DNA of 64,000 nt from Drosophila pseudoobscura (lineage: Eukaryota; Arthropoda; Insecta; Diptera; Drosophilidae): assembly GCF_009870125.1 (NCBI RefSeq), contig NC_046679.1, positions 6,200,001 to 6,264,000 on the forward strand, given 5' to 3'. The notes beneath the pieces were generated by a model that searched no databases, was not told where the DNA came from, and was given only the letters and a program-made list of their open reading frames with translations. Below, in pieces: positions 1 to 14,230 of this stretch (positions are counted from its first letter, which is position 1; the number at the start of each line of letters is the position of its first letter). A program made the position numbers and the translations under genes.

Positions 1-3000
1 AACTCGAGAAGCCGGGCGAATTAAAAGTCGTAACAACAAATGCGAAAACTCACAATGTTTGTTGGGCAAATAAATTCAACACTTTCCGCATATTTTCATA
101 AACTCCTAGCACGAGCACGGGTGTGTGTGTGTGTCTGAGTGAGTGAGTGTTTGAAACCATGGACATTTGCTGGGAATGGGACTTGGACTGGGACTGGGGC
201 GAGTGTGTTTTAATCCAACCACAAGACAAACACCAACTGAAGTGTGGCCCAGGCCCCCAAGGCAGTACACGGACACTTAAAGCAAACTAACAAGTTGAGG
301 GGACGAAACAGGGACACAGGGACACGGGGACACGTGACTGGGGAGAGACAATGGGGGGGATGTGGATAAGGATGTGGAAGTGCCTAGTAAGTCAAGGCTC
401 CTCAAATTCCTTGGCTTATCAACGAGACGCCGGAAGCTGTGGAAACATTCATACATATTTACATGCCTCGCCGGGCTGGCTGTGGCGGGGCATTGTGTGT
501 TGTGTCTGTCTGCCTCTCATCAAATTACATATTCAACAGCAACAGCAGGAGGGATGACTTCCACATGCGGTGGGGCACGGGAACACAAGCAAACAGACAA
601 GTAATACACATTCCATTGGCTGACTGGTAGCTTCCCTCGTCTGCGTAAATGTCAAAATTTGTCAATTTCGCAAAAAAATTGTCCCCAAGTAGTTTTCGTT
701 TTGGTAAAAGTTTATTTTGGCTTAGAGATATTCAATGAAAGCAGGTTGCACCAAGAGGGGCACGGAGCTGCCAATCTACGTGTCTCCGCAGAGATTGTCG
801 ATGTAAATTCAATTGCTGCGAAAAATGTCCATTAAAATTCGTAATTAAAACGTTAATAATTTAATGCAATTGGCCGCCATTTCTCCAGTCGCCTTTCTCG
901 CAGGCATTCACGTAGCGGCGACGTTGTGTCAATTCAGGGCAAAAATCGATCATAATTCGATAAACGCCTTGCCAAGGAACGCAAAAAGTTTTCACTTCGA
1001 TTCAGAGGGTCTTCGACTTGGCAAGGACCTCTGAATAGAGGATGTAGAATGGAGAATGCAGAGTGTGTCCATCTGTGTAATTGAAGTTTCACTTCCGAAT
1101 TTTCAACTGAAAAGGCTAAATAAAGTGAGTTCCAGGAAAATGAAAGTACTTTTTCAAGTTGAGGACTACCAACCCGTTCGCTGTTAGCTAAGGGAATGTT
1201 GGAAAGACTGCTCCATCAGCAATACGAGTATTTTGCAAATTGCCAAACAGGATTCGGGGAAATCTGCCATAATAGGGACATCAGTTGCCAGCTCTCTTTA
1301 TCTCTTCCGCTCTCTCTCTCTCTCTCTTGGTAACCGAATCACGCTTGAGATTCCCGCTACAATGGCAGACATCTATCAAGCAAATTGAACACGCCCATGT
1401 CACATACATTATGGCCAGAGAGACGCCCAGCCCATCATCTCTTTACCCTTTTATCAGAGGACAAAGCAATTGCAAATCCCACCAGCCAGCCAGCCAGCCA
1501 GCCAACCAACCAACCAGCCAGCCACCACCATCAACCATGTGCATGGACTGACAGCACGCACTGTACGACGCCTCTAATATCGCTCCATAAATAAAGTCAA
1601 ACAATAAGTGCGTCAACCTGGCTTCCGTGGGATGGATGCTGTATCAGTCATGGTGACAGCTCCAACGGCGCATGGGGCGAAAAGTGATGATGGGACCGCT
1701 GCCTGCTCCTCGGTGACACGCGTTGAAATGTCAGTTAGGCAAATGAGGGTAGACAGCAGCGTCCCGGCTCAGGTTCAGGTTCAGCTTCAGGTTCAGGCTC
1801 AGACTCGAAGCGGAGTTTGACAGAAGTCGTGGGTCGACGGAATGACACCGTCAAACTAAGCCACAGACGAGGAGTCATTAGCTGGATCCGATTGGGGCAG
1901 AGCAAACAAATGGTCCCACTCTCCCATAATAAATGTCGACCATTTACTGAACAATTGTACTCGGCAGCTGGAGACCATTCCGAATCTGCGCTTAAAGACT
2001 CAGATTAATCAGTATTTGTCTGGGTATTATCCAGGGGAAGCAGAAGGCAAGGGAAGGTCCTAGGCTGGCTTAGATTTTGTGGTGGATTTAACGACCCGCT
2101 GGCATCCGGCGTCCACCCGGTCACCTTGATCCGACCACAATGCTAAGCGACAAACCGACAAACCGACGAATCGAATGCTAAAAAAAGGATGGATGGAAAA
2201 CCAATACTCGCATGGACTTCCTCTCTGGTGGTGCTGTGGGGTACACGGGGGTGAAAAATAAATGCAAAATAATAAAAATCGATTTGAAACAGGCTCCAAT
2301 TGAAATTGAATAGACTCGAGCAGCACAGAGCATCCTTTGGCAGGATGTGGCAGTGCTGCTGAGCACTTTGCACGTTGTCATTTGATAACCCATTGTGGCA
2401 GACGAAAATTGAAAAAAAGTTCCGTCCAAAGAGAGGGGTCGTACGGGGGCGGGGGGGAAACGGGAACAAAGTTTCATCTTGACAGAGGACTATGGATGGA
2501 ATATGTGGAGGACATCTGTCTGGTATGTGTGAAAGTAAAGTCCAATCGGGCTCGTATCCATACCAGCAGATCTGCTTCACACTCTCATACGAAACAGAAA
2601 CAGAATTTGTCCAAAAAAGGGTTTTAGCCCGAGCAGAGTTTATCCATTCTTTTACCAATCATTTGCCCTAAGAACTTTGAACTTTGGGGCACAAGCACAA
2701 GCTCCACAAAAACCGCAACAGCCAAGCAATTAACATGGAATGACACTTTGATCGAAGTGTCTTCTGTGTGGGTGTGTGTGGGACGGTCAATCAACTGCCG
2801 GTCAAATGAGTTCGAGCGGACTCGTGCCTCCGAGCCAACGAAGGTCGATGAAACAAAGCAAATCCGAATACATTCATTCTGGGGCCAAGTCAACACCATT
2901 TGGTTCCAAATGCAATTTACATCCAGAGCCAGTCAGGCGGATAGATAAGGCGAGCCCAACTTTCTTCTGGCCTACCTCTACCTCTGGCCAAATCCAACTT

Positions 3001-6000
3001 TGCGCAGTCCGCACATTTGCCCTGGCTCTGGCCATGCACAAGTCGAAACTGATACGTGCCTGTGCATCGTCTGTCCATGGCCCAGAGTCAAATGCTTATC
3101 ATCTGAACGGACAGAGTGCATCGTTGAGCCCTTCGTTGGGCCACGCTGCGTATGCGTACTCGGGCAGCTGTGGGCAGTGAAGAGCAAACAGAATCCATAC
3201 TCTCACAATGGAGTCAAAGAGGAGATGAGACCTTAAAGCTGTTTAAGCCAAGCCAAGTGGACACGTGTTAACCATTTTATGGGTCTCGTAAATGGGGAAA
3301 GACGGAAACCAGACCATGATCAACACGAATTAAATTGTTCTCCCCTAATCAAACGACTATCTAATACTCCCAGCATCTTCCCAAAAAGTAGGCAAGCAAA
3401 TGGGGCACAGCATCCCCAAAGTACGAGTACTTGGCGGCTGCCCTGCCGGATGCCAAATCTGGGCGATTAAACTTCAAGTGTAATTCGAGTCGGAGGCTGG
3501 TGGCTCGGGTTCTGCTTTGATTCCGCAATCTACACAATATTAAAGATTTAATTTAAATATATCTACGTAGGAGTATATGTACGTAGGAGGATGTTCTAGG
3601 AGGAAACCCAGAGCACGGTCTCGCTCTCGGGCCCAGAAATAAACAGAAAAGCAAACCCTTGCCCGAGACTTTGGGCCGAGTTGAGGACTTTTGTTTGTGC
3701 ATAAAATTAAAGCAAGTCGACTGAGGCCGAGGCTGAGGGGCAACTTTTATGATTGGGTTGGTTATCCAATGGCTGCGCCACAGCGCAGAGCGCCGTGTGC
3801 CGTCTGTTTGGGTTAATAAAATATGCAAAAATTCGGCACGAAAATTAAGTTTCCTCTACGTTGTGGAGACCTTTTGCACTCGCCCCGAACCGCACTTTCG
3901 CCTGCTGTTCGCCGAGTGGAAAGCGAAAGGCGACATATGCCCACAGAAACAGAATGGAGGCATCACACATACGCACTGTAGCCCGTTGCCATCCTCCTGT
4001 GTCCTGTTTCCTGCTTCTTCGTCGTTAACTACTAATCAAATTATTAATATAACTAGAAACTTTTCAGGGCCTGTCACGTTTCTGCCATGTTTCTCTGGTA
4101 ATGGGCGAACTGTGTTGCCAGCCCACACATTCAAAGCATAGCTATCTGATGTCGTTATAATTATCATGTTATTGAGCAAATTATACATTTAGTGTGTTGG
4201 TGGAAAGTGTAGTTAAAAGCAAAGAGCAGTAGAGTTTTAGCCAGGCTTTAGATTTAAGCCTCACACAATTGCGGAGCGAAGCCCCTCGGCGGTTGAAATT
4301 TGTAACACAACTCCCGACATCATTAGCTGTAACCACAAATTCGGGGGGCCCACACTTAAGCTGTGCTGGCATTGAATGGGGAAATTCATTTAACACACAA
4401 ATAACGCAATTCTATTACATAAATTGAATATGGCCACGGGTATTGGAAGCCTTTTAAACTAATGCCATCTCTTCCTGTCCTGCCCGTCTGCCACTCACCG
4501 TCTGCTACTCACTGAGGTGATTGCAGACACAAAATGCCGGTGATCGAATGTATGTACACGTACACACAAACAGAATAAGCCCAACCAGAAAGTCAAATGC
4601 TTTTTCATTTCGTTTCGATTGTGGCACACACACAAAACAGGCATTAATGTTCCCCAATGTCAATACCAATGCCAATACCGATACCTGATGCCCCCACACA
4701 CACACACACACAGACTCGCATCCGTGTGGCACAAAGAATGCTATATATATTATTTATGAGAGTGTGTGTTTTAACTAAACAGAAATTCAATTGTTGTTTT
4801 GGGGGGCTGCTGTTTGTCGTTTCTCAGCCTGCACGTGGCTTTGCCCCGAGAGTCAACAATATTTTTCCGCATACTCGTATTCACCATTTTTCTGGTTTAT
4901 TTATAAGTGAGTAAAATAAAAGTCGAACGTGTTTATGGGACAAATGAGATACTTTAGATTCAATTATGCATTCGTCAACAGAGCTCATAATGGAATCCCA
5001 AATTGTGCCATCTGTGTGTGGGTGTAATTTTGCGTTTTATTTGCGCTGCTTAAATTCTGGCCAGACATGGCGGAAAGGAGTCTTCTTAAAGCGCCACGGC
5101 CAGGTCCGGGCCTCAGATTTGTGTCTGGCGGCCATAAATCTGATTTGTGGTTTATGCTGCTGGGTACTTAATAAGAGAAAGTGATGCCTTGCCTAGCCAC
5201 AGTGTCTGCCAAAAGGATTTGTAACTCCGAGTGGAGTGTAAAAAGCTGACCTTTGTTTGCACTTGACAGCGGCCGGACTTCAAGTCCAAACCAAGCAAAG
5301 TGTTTATTAATGTACAGAAAATATGTATTCATTGTTCATTCCAGATCACGGCTCTGGGACATTGCCTATACGCACTGTGGCCGGCCGAAAATCAATACTA
5401 GGGCAATCCGTTCAGCCGGCTTACAAGTGTAATCACTGCATGAAGAGTTGACCCCCCAAGAGGCGTCCAAGAGGATATGCCTGCTAATAGAACACTGCAA
5501 TGCAATGACCTGGCAACCCCACTTGGCCTGGCCCACTTGACAACTTCGTAATCGAGAGGGACAGGGAGACGGAGACCTTGGGTCTTGTGGCACATGCCGC
5601 AACAAAGAACAACTAAGTGAAGCCGAAATCCTTTGAGAAATTAGTTGGCTAGTCCGAGGCGACTTTTCCACTTCACGCCTGGCCCGGGCTTTGGACTGTT
5701 TCCAGCTGGGGGACAGAGCAAAGGAGTCGGGGAGAAGCCGCGTGGCAAACAAATCTAAGGAATTCCACTGGCCCCTGCCATTAAAAAGCAATGCACGCAC
5801 AGATGTCGGGTGGAATGCGTCAGAGATTGTTCCTGGGAATCAATCGGGAGTGACGTCAAGAACAACTTTGCTCTTTGCCTCTTGCGGTTGGACTGAAGTC
5901 AAGGTCCAGGCTTTTTGGCAGCCTTTCTGCAAATGTCATTAGCCGGAGAGTGCTGTGTGGTTTGCTGCATTTGGCTTTGGCCGGCAGCCATTTGCTACTG

Positions 6001-9000
6001 CATTTGGGAGTATCTGAATGAAAGCAGTCAGAGAACAGCAGGGAATCAAGTTAACAAGCAAACGCAATTACAAGCGACTAAATAGACTAAAGTTGCATTC
6101 TTAATTCCATTCAATGCCAGTGCCAGATCCAGAGCCAGAAGACACTTGCCACTCGGCCACGACGCGACAGCCTGCCCTAGAGCCGTCGCCCATTGAATGC
6201 AGGAAATTAGCGAGAGCCTCGGCCTGGCCCAGACACTGACGAGATTGTGCCCCATGCACAATCAGGCCAATTCCAAGAAGCCTGCTGACTCAATTAGAGA
6301 CCGACTGGCAAGGGCACAGCTCGCACACAAATCAGATCAGATCAAGACACTGGCAGTGCGATGGCCTAGCCTTTATTAAGCCATTAAATTATTAAAGACT
6401 TAAGAGACCCCAAAATGGAAAATTTGGCGAAAAGTCAACACCTGTTGGCCTCATCCCGTTCCCGTTGCCGTTGCCGTGGCTGTTACTGTTGGCTTTAATT
6501 TGTGACGCACCTCGTCTGCTCATTCATTTCACCCCGCAGACCCTGTTACCTTGTCGTCGGCATCCCTAATTCAATTATCGGCAAGAGGAGCACGCCCTCA
6601 CCAGTCGGCCCCCACCAGTCTCAGTCCCAGTCTGTCTCCCATCTGCAGGGTAAACATTTGCTTAAACTTTACAATGAAATTATCTGAGCGTGCCATGGAA
6701 GTGCACCCCGGGACTTCCGCTTTGGCCCAGCATCTATTGTGGTAGATGGTAAATTGGCAACGTAATTGGAGTGTGTTGTGGCCAACAGTGGACCATGACG
6801 TAATGAAAGGGAAGGAGTGTGACTCACTGGGGAGCGTAGTCAGTAATCAGTCATTCAATGATTAAGGGAACTCGAACTGTACCGCTTCCAACAACTCAAC
6901 TCAACTGCCGACTAAATCTGGACAAATTTTGTGTCCTGAAAGTAGCGATCCATATTCCCTAACCATATTCCTCTCCTAGAAATTTTAACCTTGATCGTAT
7001 GAAACTTCTGAGTGGCTAATGAAAGCTCTTTCTATGAGCAAAAGCAGTACACTCTTGTTTGATTAAATTGTAAGCAACTCCTCTAGTGGATTAACTACGA
7101 GTTTCAGTTCTCTGCACTCCCTGGCGAAATTCTGTCGCATTTAATTAAAGTCTTGCGCACAATACCCCAAGCTAAAATGTCACGGCAGTCAAGTGGTCCT
7201 TTTGGCCCTTTAAAAAATTTAAAAGTGCGCCACGTTCTTAAATATTCAATATGTCTTGTGCTACGGGATGTTGGTTGCTGGATTCTGCCTGCTGGCTCTA
7301 GTAGTGTGTGCCGCATTGTCACTGTTTCCCTCTGTGCTCGCACCGTACATAATTTAATTTGCTGGCATAATACGCTGAGCATTAACAAAGTAATTACGGG
7401 CATTATGGCAACCGCATCGGCGTAGCAGAGCAGCCTCTACCTCACCCTCAATCTGCAGTCCCGCTGCGATTGCCATGGTTGCCATGGTTGGCAGATGAAA
7501 TGAGGAACGACCATTGTGGCTGCCATCACTCACCAACCCACACCCACCCACACACACACACACAAGAGCGCACACAGGGGCACACAGATGACAGATTTCC
7601 GCGTTTCCTAATTAACGAAACACTTTCAGCTGGATGGCACTACCGAGTGGAAAATTATTCAGCGCAAAAACTCAACATTTTAGATAAGTAGAAAAAAGTC
7701 AGAATGACTAAAAGGGCGCCCCATCAATCAGCATGAAAACGGGCGATTTACTGCATCAAGCGAAAGATATGAAGGTACAAAAAAAAACTAGTCCCATAAC
7801 CACTCTTCCAGGGGAAAAAAAATACATTTTGGAGGGTCCCATTCAATTGAATTCATGAATTAAATAAAGACCAAACCGAGCCGCTGCAAGACAGTCATCT
7901 CACAGTCCTTTAAGTCAGTTTCACTGATTTAATTAGCCTCCATCAAGCTGACATTTGTCGGGTTGAATTTTAAATAAATTCCGAGCTGTATTTGTGCTGG
8001 CTGTCGCTTATCTCTTAGCCGTTTGTCTTTTGGAAAATCTAAATGTAAATAAATAAAACAAGAAAGGTCGCCACAATATCTCCCAACGCTAAGCGATGTC
8101 GGGAATTGCGAAGGGGAAGACAAAAACCCCAGAGAAGGGGGGAAAAAAATGCAGCTTTAAATACGGAGACAGCAAATGAATTTCGTGAAAATGTCAGCCC
8201 CGATGGGAGGCGAAAATGAGCGGATCGGATTGTCCATGAAATAAAGTGAATTAAAATGAAGGAGAAATACGTGTACAGTGTACACAGGGCCCCTCCACTG
8301 GAGGCATAGCCCCGTTGTCAGTGGCGACTTTTGATTGTTGCCAGCAGAGTTTTTCCTTGCCTCTTCTGTTTGTCTGGCGTTTCTCGTCATTCTGCTGTGC
8401 AAACGGGAATAATCAAATGCACGCTGCTGCCACGCAGCGGCTTCAAGTAAAGTGAAAGTTAAATAAATTCCCGACTGCCTTTCGGCAATATTCACGTACG
8501 CACACAAGCGAAACAGGAGCCCCATACTTTCATACACTCCATTGAGTTTACCGCGTAATGCGTATACGACGTGTGTGCTGCACCAAGAGTGCATTTTCCT
8601 CACGTTATTAATATGCCATTTTCATTTTTGTTCCCTGTAAATTTTAATTCCACTCAATGCAGTGAACTTTAACGTTAAAACTGCCAGCGAGGACTAAATA
8701 AATATTTTCGTAAGAGAGAACAAAAAATTAATGCCAAGAAAAATACGCATAATGTCTCTTGTGGCACTCGACAGCGCGTGGGCGTGGTACAGGCGAAGTT
8801 GCCCTTTGGCAACTGTGCGAAAATCCAAAGTCAAAGCCAGTGGCAAGACGATGGCACGATGGAAGTGTGGCTTTGGGCACACCGGAATGGAACACAATAA
8901 CGTTACGACAATAAAGCTGCCTAAATGCTCCCTGGCCTGCATAATGCGCTAAATCTCGTTGTTTACTCGTATCTGTATCTCCAACCGGTCGTGAACTTTT

Positions 9001-10900
9001 GAAATGGAGATTTATGGGCAAAGTTAAAGTTTCCAAGGGATCCAGGACTGCCTGTAAGGATCGTCGGGCAGGCCCGAAGTCAGTCTCTGAGCCATTAATT
9101 GGCAAAGTGTGTGCCACAAGCCGCCTGTCAACGTCCAGGGCCAGGGCCTGGCCCAGGAATCACCTGTTGATTTCACTTGCCGTCTGACCGGGCCTTAATT
9201 AAAGCCCTCCAGCCAGGCCCCGTCAAGCCAGGCCAGGTCAGGACCGGCCAACTTTTCTTATCTCTGGCGAAAAGTTCGACTCTGTTCGTCTGTGGCTCTA
9301 ATGAGCGGACAGCAATAGGTACAGAATAAAACAAATTAATCCACTTTGCTGAAATTTGTCAAAGTCAACTAACCAGCGATGGGATTGAGGGAGAGCGGGA
9401 GGGGGAGGAGAGAGATGTAAGATCCAACTGCAGAGACATAGCAAATAAACTTGTTTGATTCAATGTGACGGGCATGTCTAAAGCAGGACAAAAGTTTGCC
9501 AATAAAAGATGACTGAAGTCAAAGCGAAACCAAATCGAAAAACTAAGTAGTGATGGAAATAAAATTGAAGATATGTACCTTAATCGAAGAATGGAAAGCT
9601 CTGAGAGAGCATGTCTTATATACGATTAATATTTAGAAAAGAAATAACAAAGACAATTGCAATCTGTCAAAGCCATGAAGTTCGATTAAACCTGATGTCG
9701 TTGTTCGGTCCATTTTTGTGTTAAATTATGCATGAAACAACACAATAAGGCAAATCAACGAGTGATAAAAAGCACATGATAGGCATAGATGGCAAACAGA
9801 CCGGTACTCAACACTCTCGCACAGACAGACTTCTCAAATTGTACACGGAAAACCTTTTACTTTAGCCATTTAGTTAGTTAGTAGTGACACTCGTATGAAT
9901 TATTATTGTTCGGGGAGTGACAAAGGAGGTCACTGCCAATGCAAAGCGGAGAAAAAGTTGACAACAACAAGTTTACAGGACAGGGATTATGACAAGGCTT
10001 TAGCGATGTAACAACGCGCTAAGGTCCCGATGCTGACGGCATGCCTATTGTTGGCGCTAATGACACTTTTATAACTTTTTATAGATTTTCCACCCACACA
10101 TAAACACACACATAATGTGAACTCTAGGGCCATTTATCGTGGCAGCAGCGACAACAATCCTTTTTGTAATACAGCATAATACACATACATATATGTAGGA
10201 GTATAAACGCTGTCGACGTTTATTTCGCCTTCCTTTTCAAAACTTATTTACTAGAATGTGCGGAAGATGCTGCCGGATTTGTAGAGTCCCCTCCCCTCCC
10301 ACCACCCCCCTCAGATACATCTATCTAGATGCTCGTGTGTGGGTGTGTATCTAGTGGTTGTTGCTATAGTATTTTTCTGTTTGGTTTTCTCTGTGTGTGC
10401 GAATGGTGAGAAGGCCTGCCCTGGGGGCGCACGGCGCGTATACGCAACGTGACGCATACGAAGCAGCAGCAGCAGGGAATCAGGAGTAGGAGCGAAACAA
10501 ACAAGCCGCAATATAATTTCGCAACAAATTTCAAATGCTAGGCATGAACAACTTTTAAACTTAACCCCCAATGCACATGTGTGTATGTATGTACCTAAAG
10601 CCGTAGTATGTATTCCCTGGGCAACACTGATGCGTGGCAAGTTCAATTTGGAGTTAGATAAATTCAAATGGGGATGGGTAAATGGGTAAAATCAGAAGTA
10701 ATCATCTTCAGCACCCACGAGTTTCCTCCCTTCGGTTCGCGTTTCGGGATCGCTTAGTTTGATTTTATGGAACTTAAAACGCTTATCAGTCAAAGTTATC
10801 ACTCTCAGAACAGAGATAACCATATGACATTGTATGCATAATTATAGAAAACACAAGCAGACAATATCTTCTACCTTGGAAGTGTACAATTGACAATTTC
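1..10900. other. Long non-coding stretch, no gene supported
   Basis: About 10.9 kb in which no open frame on either strand shows a recognisable domain, signal peptide or consistent splice chain. The longest frames (for example 171 codons on the minus strand at 2143-2658) read as random low-complexity protein. The stretch contains simple repeats: a GT/GAGT run near 119-150, a CT run at 1311-1327, an AGCC/AACC tetramer run at 1488-1524, a hexameric GGTTCA-type run at 1765-1800, and CA runs near 4695-4712 and 7551-7564. It could be intergenic DNA or an intron of a large gene with exons outside the window. I cannot tell which. Confidence 0.6.
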
Positions 10901-10914
10901 GGAGGCAAATAGTC

Positions 10915-12303
10915 TTGAGCCGTACAGTACACAAGATCTGGAGCCCTGAGGATGAGATCTCCCTTTTCGGAAGACCTTTCAATAGGCGAAATAATATTTC
11001 AGAAGATGCAGCGTCATCCCAAGGATATAGTGCAAGTTGGTTCAAAAGGTTGCCCAATATGGAAATTCTTACTAATCAATATACCTCTCCAGATATCAGA
11101 CTATGAGAAGACATTCCATTGGACAGTATCAGACGGATATCGTGGCCATCATAGCAAGAAAAACCGCCTATCTCTCGGCTGTCACAGAGGCCTGCTTCTT
11201 CAAGGGAATCTCACCTCACTCCCTGAACATTACGTATCTGAAAAAAATCAACGAAAAGCTATTTGACATCACCAAACAACTTATTAACTTCTGCGACAGA
11301 TACAAGTACGAAATAGTTCGAGAAGACTCAGCCAAGTCGGATGTTAAGAGTGTGGCAATAAGTAACCATCCGACGGTCTCCATCAGTATCCATCAGTATT
11401 CAGGAAGTGCTCCAGACTCATGTGCAGGAAGGTTTCCAGCCAACTCGTCTCAAATTGGGATATAAATAAACAACAAACCACGGGCCCTCCCAAGGCAATC
11501 ACATTGTCCAACAGCCGCAAAATTCTCAACGAAAACATGTAAGTATTACACAAAAAAGTCAAATACTGTCAAATGCTTTACGGATTTGCTTAAAACATGC
11601 ATCACCACTGCTGATGTTCAGTACGCATCCAAATCGCTGGAATCACCACAATCAGCAAGGGCATCTTCAGTACGAGTTGTCCGATAGGCCCTTCGGTGCG
11701 CATAATCGAGGAGGACAAGGTCACACGGCGATTGGCAGCAGTCAGGCCTTTGTGCATGGGTAGGCGCTGCACTTTACAAACTCAGCAAGAACTTCGCCGT
11801 CGCTTCGGCTGTGGTTTTTCAGAGTTAGGCTGTTTCTGCTGTTTCATCTTCGACGAGAAGCCCAATACTGTTGGGTTGAAACTGAAGATTGTCGGCGAAT
11901 TTGTTGACACTATGGGACCCAACGAGGTAGGAGAGTTTTACTTTGACGGTGGAGAGTTCTGGCCCGGCTACTATGGCGACCCGGAGGCAACGAGGCTATG
12001 GGTTGCTTGGGCTATGTGAATGACGATAGGTACGTGTATACGTGTGAAACTTAAGAAGGATCTTCTGAAGTACCGGAGCAATAAATATTATCCACACGAG
12101 CTCGAGTACATAATCTCCCAAATGCCGGTCGTTTTAGAGGTCTTGACTGAGGCAAATGGGGACAAAGACGCTGCCGCTGTCGTCAAGAAGCCGAGTGTCC
12201 AATTGAATGAACAGGAAGTCTTGGACTGCGTATCTCGGCGGTGACCTGATCATTAAGGACTTACCGCGAAATGGCAATGGTAAAACCAATCGAATGGCCA
12301 CCA
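10915..12303 (+). pseudogene. Acyl-CoA synthetase / luciferase-like AMP-ligase pseudogene
   Basis: Pieces of one adenylate-forming enzyme occur in order but in different frames. An N-terminal start (WSPEDEI, then SEDLSIGEIIFQKMQRHPKD) is followed by RRHSIGQYQTDIVAIIARKT and an INEKLFDIT segment at about 11103-11300. A middle segment (about 11690-12000) contains VGEFYFDGGEFWPGYYGDPE, the conserved region before the hinge. A C-terminal segment carries LLKYRSNKYYPHELEYIISQ and ends near 12303 with LPRNGNGKTNR, including the family's catalytic lysine. At least four frameshifts or stops separate the pieces, and the sequence between about 11465 and 11690 is badly eroded. The family normally has about 540 residues and activates fatty acids as acyl-AMP. 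This copy cannot make such a protein. Parent gene and age are unknown. Confidence 0.85.
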
Positions 12304-13558
12304 CGTAAACTTCCTTCAGGCCAAGGGTATTTCATAAGGTGGTTATTTTACATTCTGTTATCGCCTTGGAAAAGGCTCACAAATGCTCTCTTATCCCTGG
12401 ACTAGTCATCGAAGGAAATATATTTAGCTTGTCGGTGAGGCTATGGCAATTGTTCTTCCGTTTCTGTCCACGTGTTCCCCTAAGTTTTGTTTCTGTTTAT
12501 AGTCCTCCTCCTCCTTTCACATGGATACATATACGTGTACTATAGAAAAGAAATATAGTACACGTGCGGACGTACCAACAATACCAATACACAAAGGTTC
12601 ATCTACGAGTAGTCGCATGAGCGGCATTTGTAACTGGTTTGCTTTTGTTCGAATTACAAGTTGCATTTTTGCCCGCCATTTGCTCTTATTGTCGACAATG
12701 GCAGGACCTGCGACCAGCACATGGGTATGGTTGTTGCTATTGCCGCTGTGTCAATATCCTGGCAGCATTGTTATTATTGCAGATGGAACATGCGCCTGCT
12801 CGTTAGCTGAAAAGTCGGTAGTTCCAGGGAGCATTGTCTACCCGGTCGATGTCCTTGTTTTCATCACCAACTTTGACATTTGATCAACACCATTCAAGGC
12901 AGAGGAGCCTTCTGAACGGGGGGTTGGGTTGGGGTTCAGATTAAAGCTGTTAGCTAGCAATTGGCCTCATTTATTCCATTCTGTCTGTCAGGGGGGGGCC
13001 CGCAACATGCTTTCACTTTAACGAGTGCAATTTCCATTACCAATGTCCTGCCTACGGGAGAAAATTCGGGGAAAATTCTGTCAGTTAGCCACTTTAAATG
13101 GACCACAAATCGTTTGCTAACAACGCTCGAATTAATGAATTAATTAATTTGATTTACGCTCAATTAAGTAATGTCGATTTCGCGCTGCACCGAATCGGAA
13201 TATACTCATAAATAAATGAGCAGCGGCGGCAGTCGCCAATCAAATGAATCTTTTATTCATATTTGTTCGAGTTCATTCAATTGAAATGTACATATACTGA
13301 ACACACTTTTTTGTCGTTTCGGAGGGATTATTATGCAATAATTATGAGCAAACAAGAATCAGCATTAATTTGTTGTATACAACATACTTTACATTCGATT
13401 CAATGAAGATGGATTGTCAGGAAGTTGAGCGGAATTTCCCAGCGTTTGAATAATCGAAGCAGTACAACCACTCAATAACTGGATTAACTAGCTAAGTACA
13501 TATATACTAAATAGCAGCCACTGGGCTTATAAATGATACGGCTTGGCTGGGATGCACC
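12304..13558. other. Intergenic, nothing supported
   Basis: AT-rich intergenic DNA between two pseudogenes. A 61-codon frame starting near 12698 begins with a hydrophobic leader-like stretch, but it has no recognisable domain and no splice partner, so I do not call it. A TATA-like stretch (ttataaat) at about 13528 lies just upstream of the decayed protease homologue. Confidence 0.5.
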
Positions 13559-13561
13559 TCA

Positions 13562-14230
13562 ATGCTTGCTGAAGTGCCGAACAGAAGCCCTAACAAGCAG
13601 CAGTGCGGCCAACTGAACGAATCGCAGGTTAGGTTTCGAATCACGAAACTGGACGAACACCCTTGGATCGCCCGGATCGAGTTCACTGACTCCCTGGGAG
13701 ACCGAGACTATGAGTGTGTGGGTGCACTCATAGGTCCCCGTCATGTCGTCACAGCTGCTCATTGCCTGACTGGTTTCGGTAGAGAGGTCTCGGCAGTTGT
13801 CCTCGGCGACTGGGACAACGACATTACCGAGCGGGACTGCAATTCCCATCGAGTTGGCCAGGAACGTGGAAATCTCTAACCATGTTCAGCCCATATGCCT
13901 GCCCACAGCCGAAGAACTTTCAAGTGGTACCGACGACACAACTCTCCAAGTGTCGGGCTTCTTGAGACCTAAAAAACGGGCAATACCTAAGAGAATTAAG
14001 ATGCCGTTCCAGAAAGTCAGCACCGAAGAGTGCCGGAAAAAGGATGGACACAATGTAATAGCTACTTCGAACATTTGCGGGATCACCGACTTTCAGCCCC
14101 TTTCAGGGACTCCCCTCATCGAGGCCCATGGAGGGGATCCACGTAGGTTCCATCTAGTTGGATACTAACTAGTTTGCATACTAACGTTCGTTTGCATCGC
14201 GATTGGATTCTGCAGAACTCAAAAATCTAG
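13562..14230 (+). pseudogene. Decayed chymotrypsin-fold serine protease homologue
   Basis: The N-terminal half (13562 to about 13845) reads CGQLNESQVRF, then HPWIARIEF and VTAAHC, so the catalytic histidine motif is intact. It runs to TERDC and then shifts frame. The next frame resumes at PIELARNVEISNHVQPICLP, so roughly 40-50 residues including the catalytic aspartate region are missing. A stop after LVGY (about 14165) breaks the frame again, and the normal C-terminus (RDWILQNSKI) is in another frame ending at 14230. The usual GDSGGPL motif appears as PLSGTPL, keeping the serine but not the GD. No signal peptide exon is visible. It is probably a dead duplicate of the neighbouring SPH genes. 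Confidence 0.8.

Noticed and set aside
12698..12883. 61-codon frame with a hydrophobic leader
   Set aside because: The leader-like start alone is not enough; no domain, cysteine pattern or conserved motif follows.
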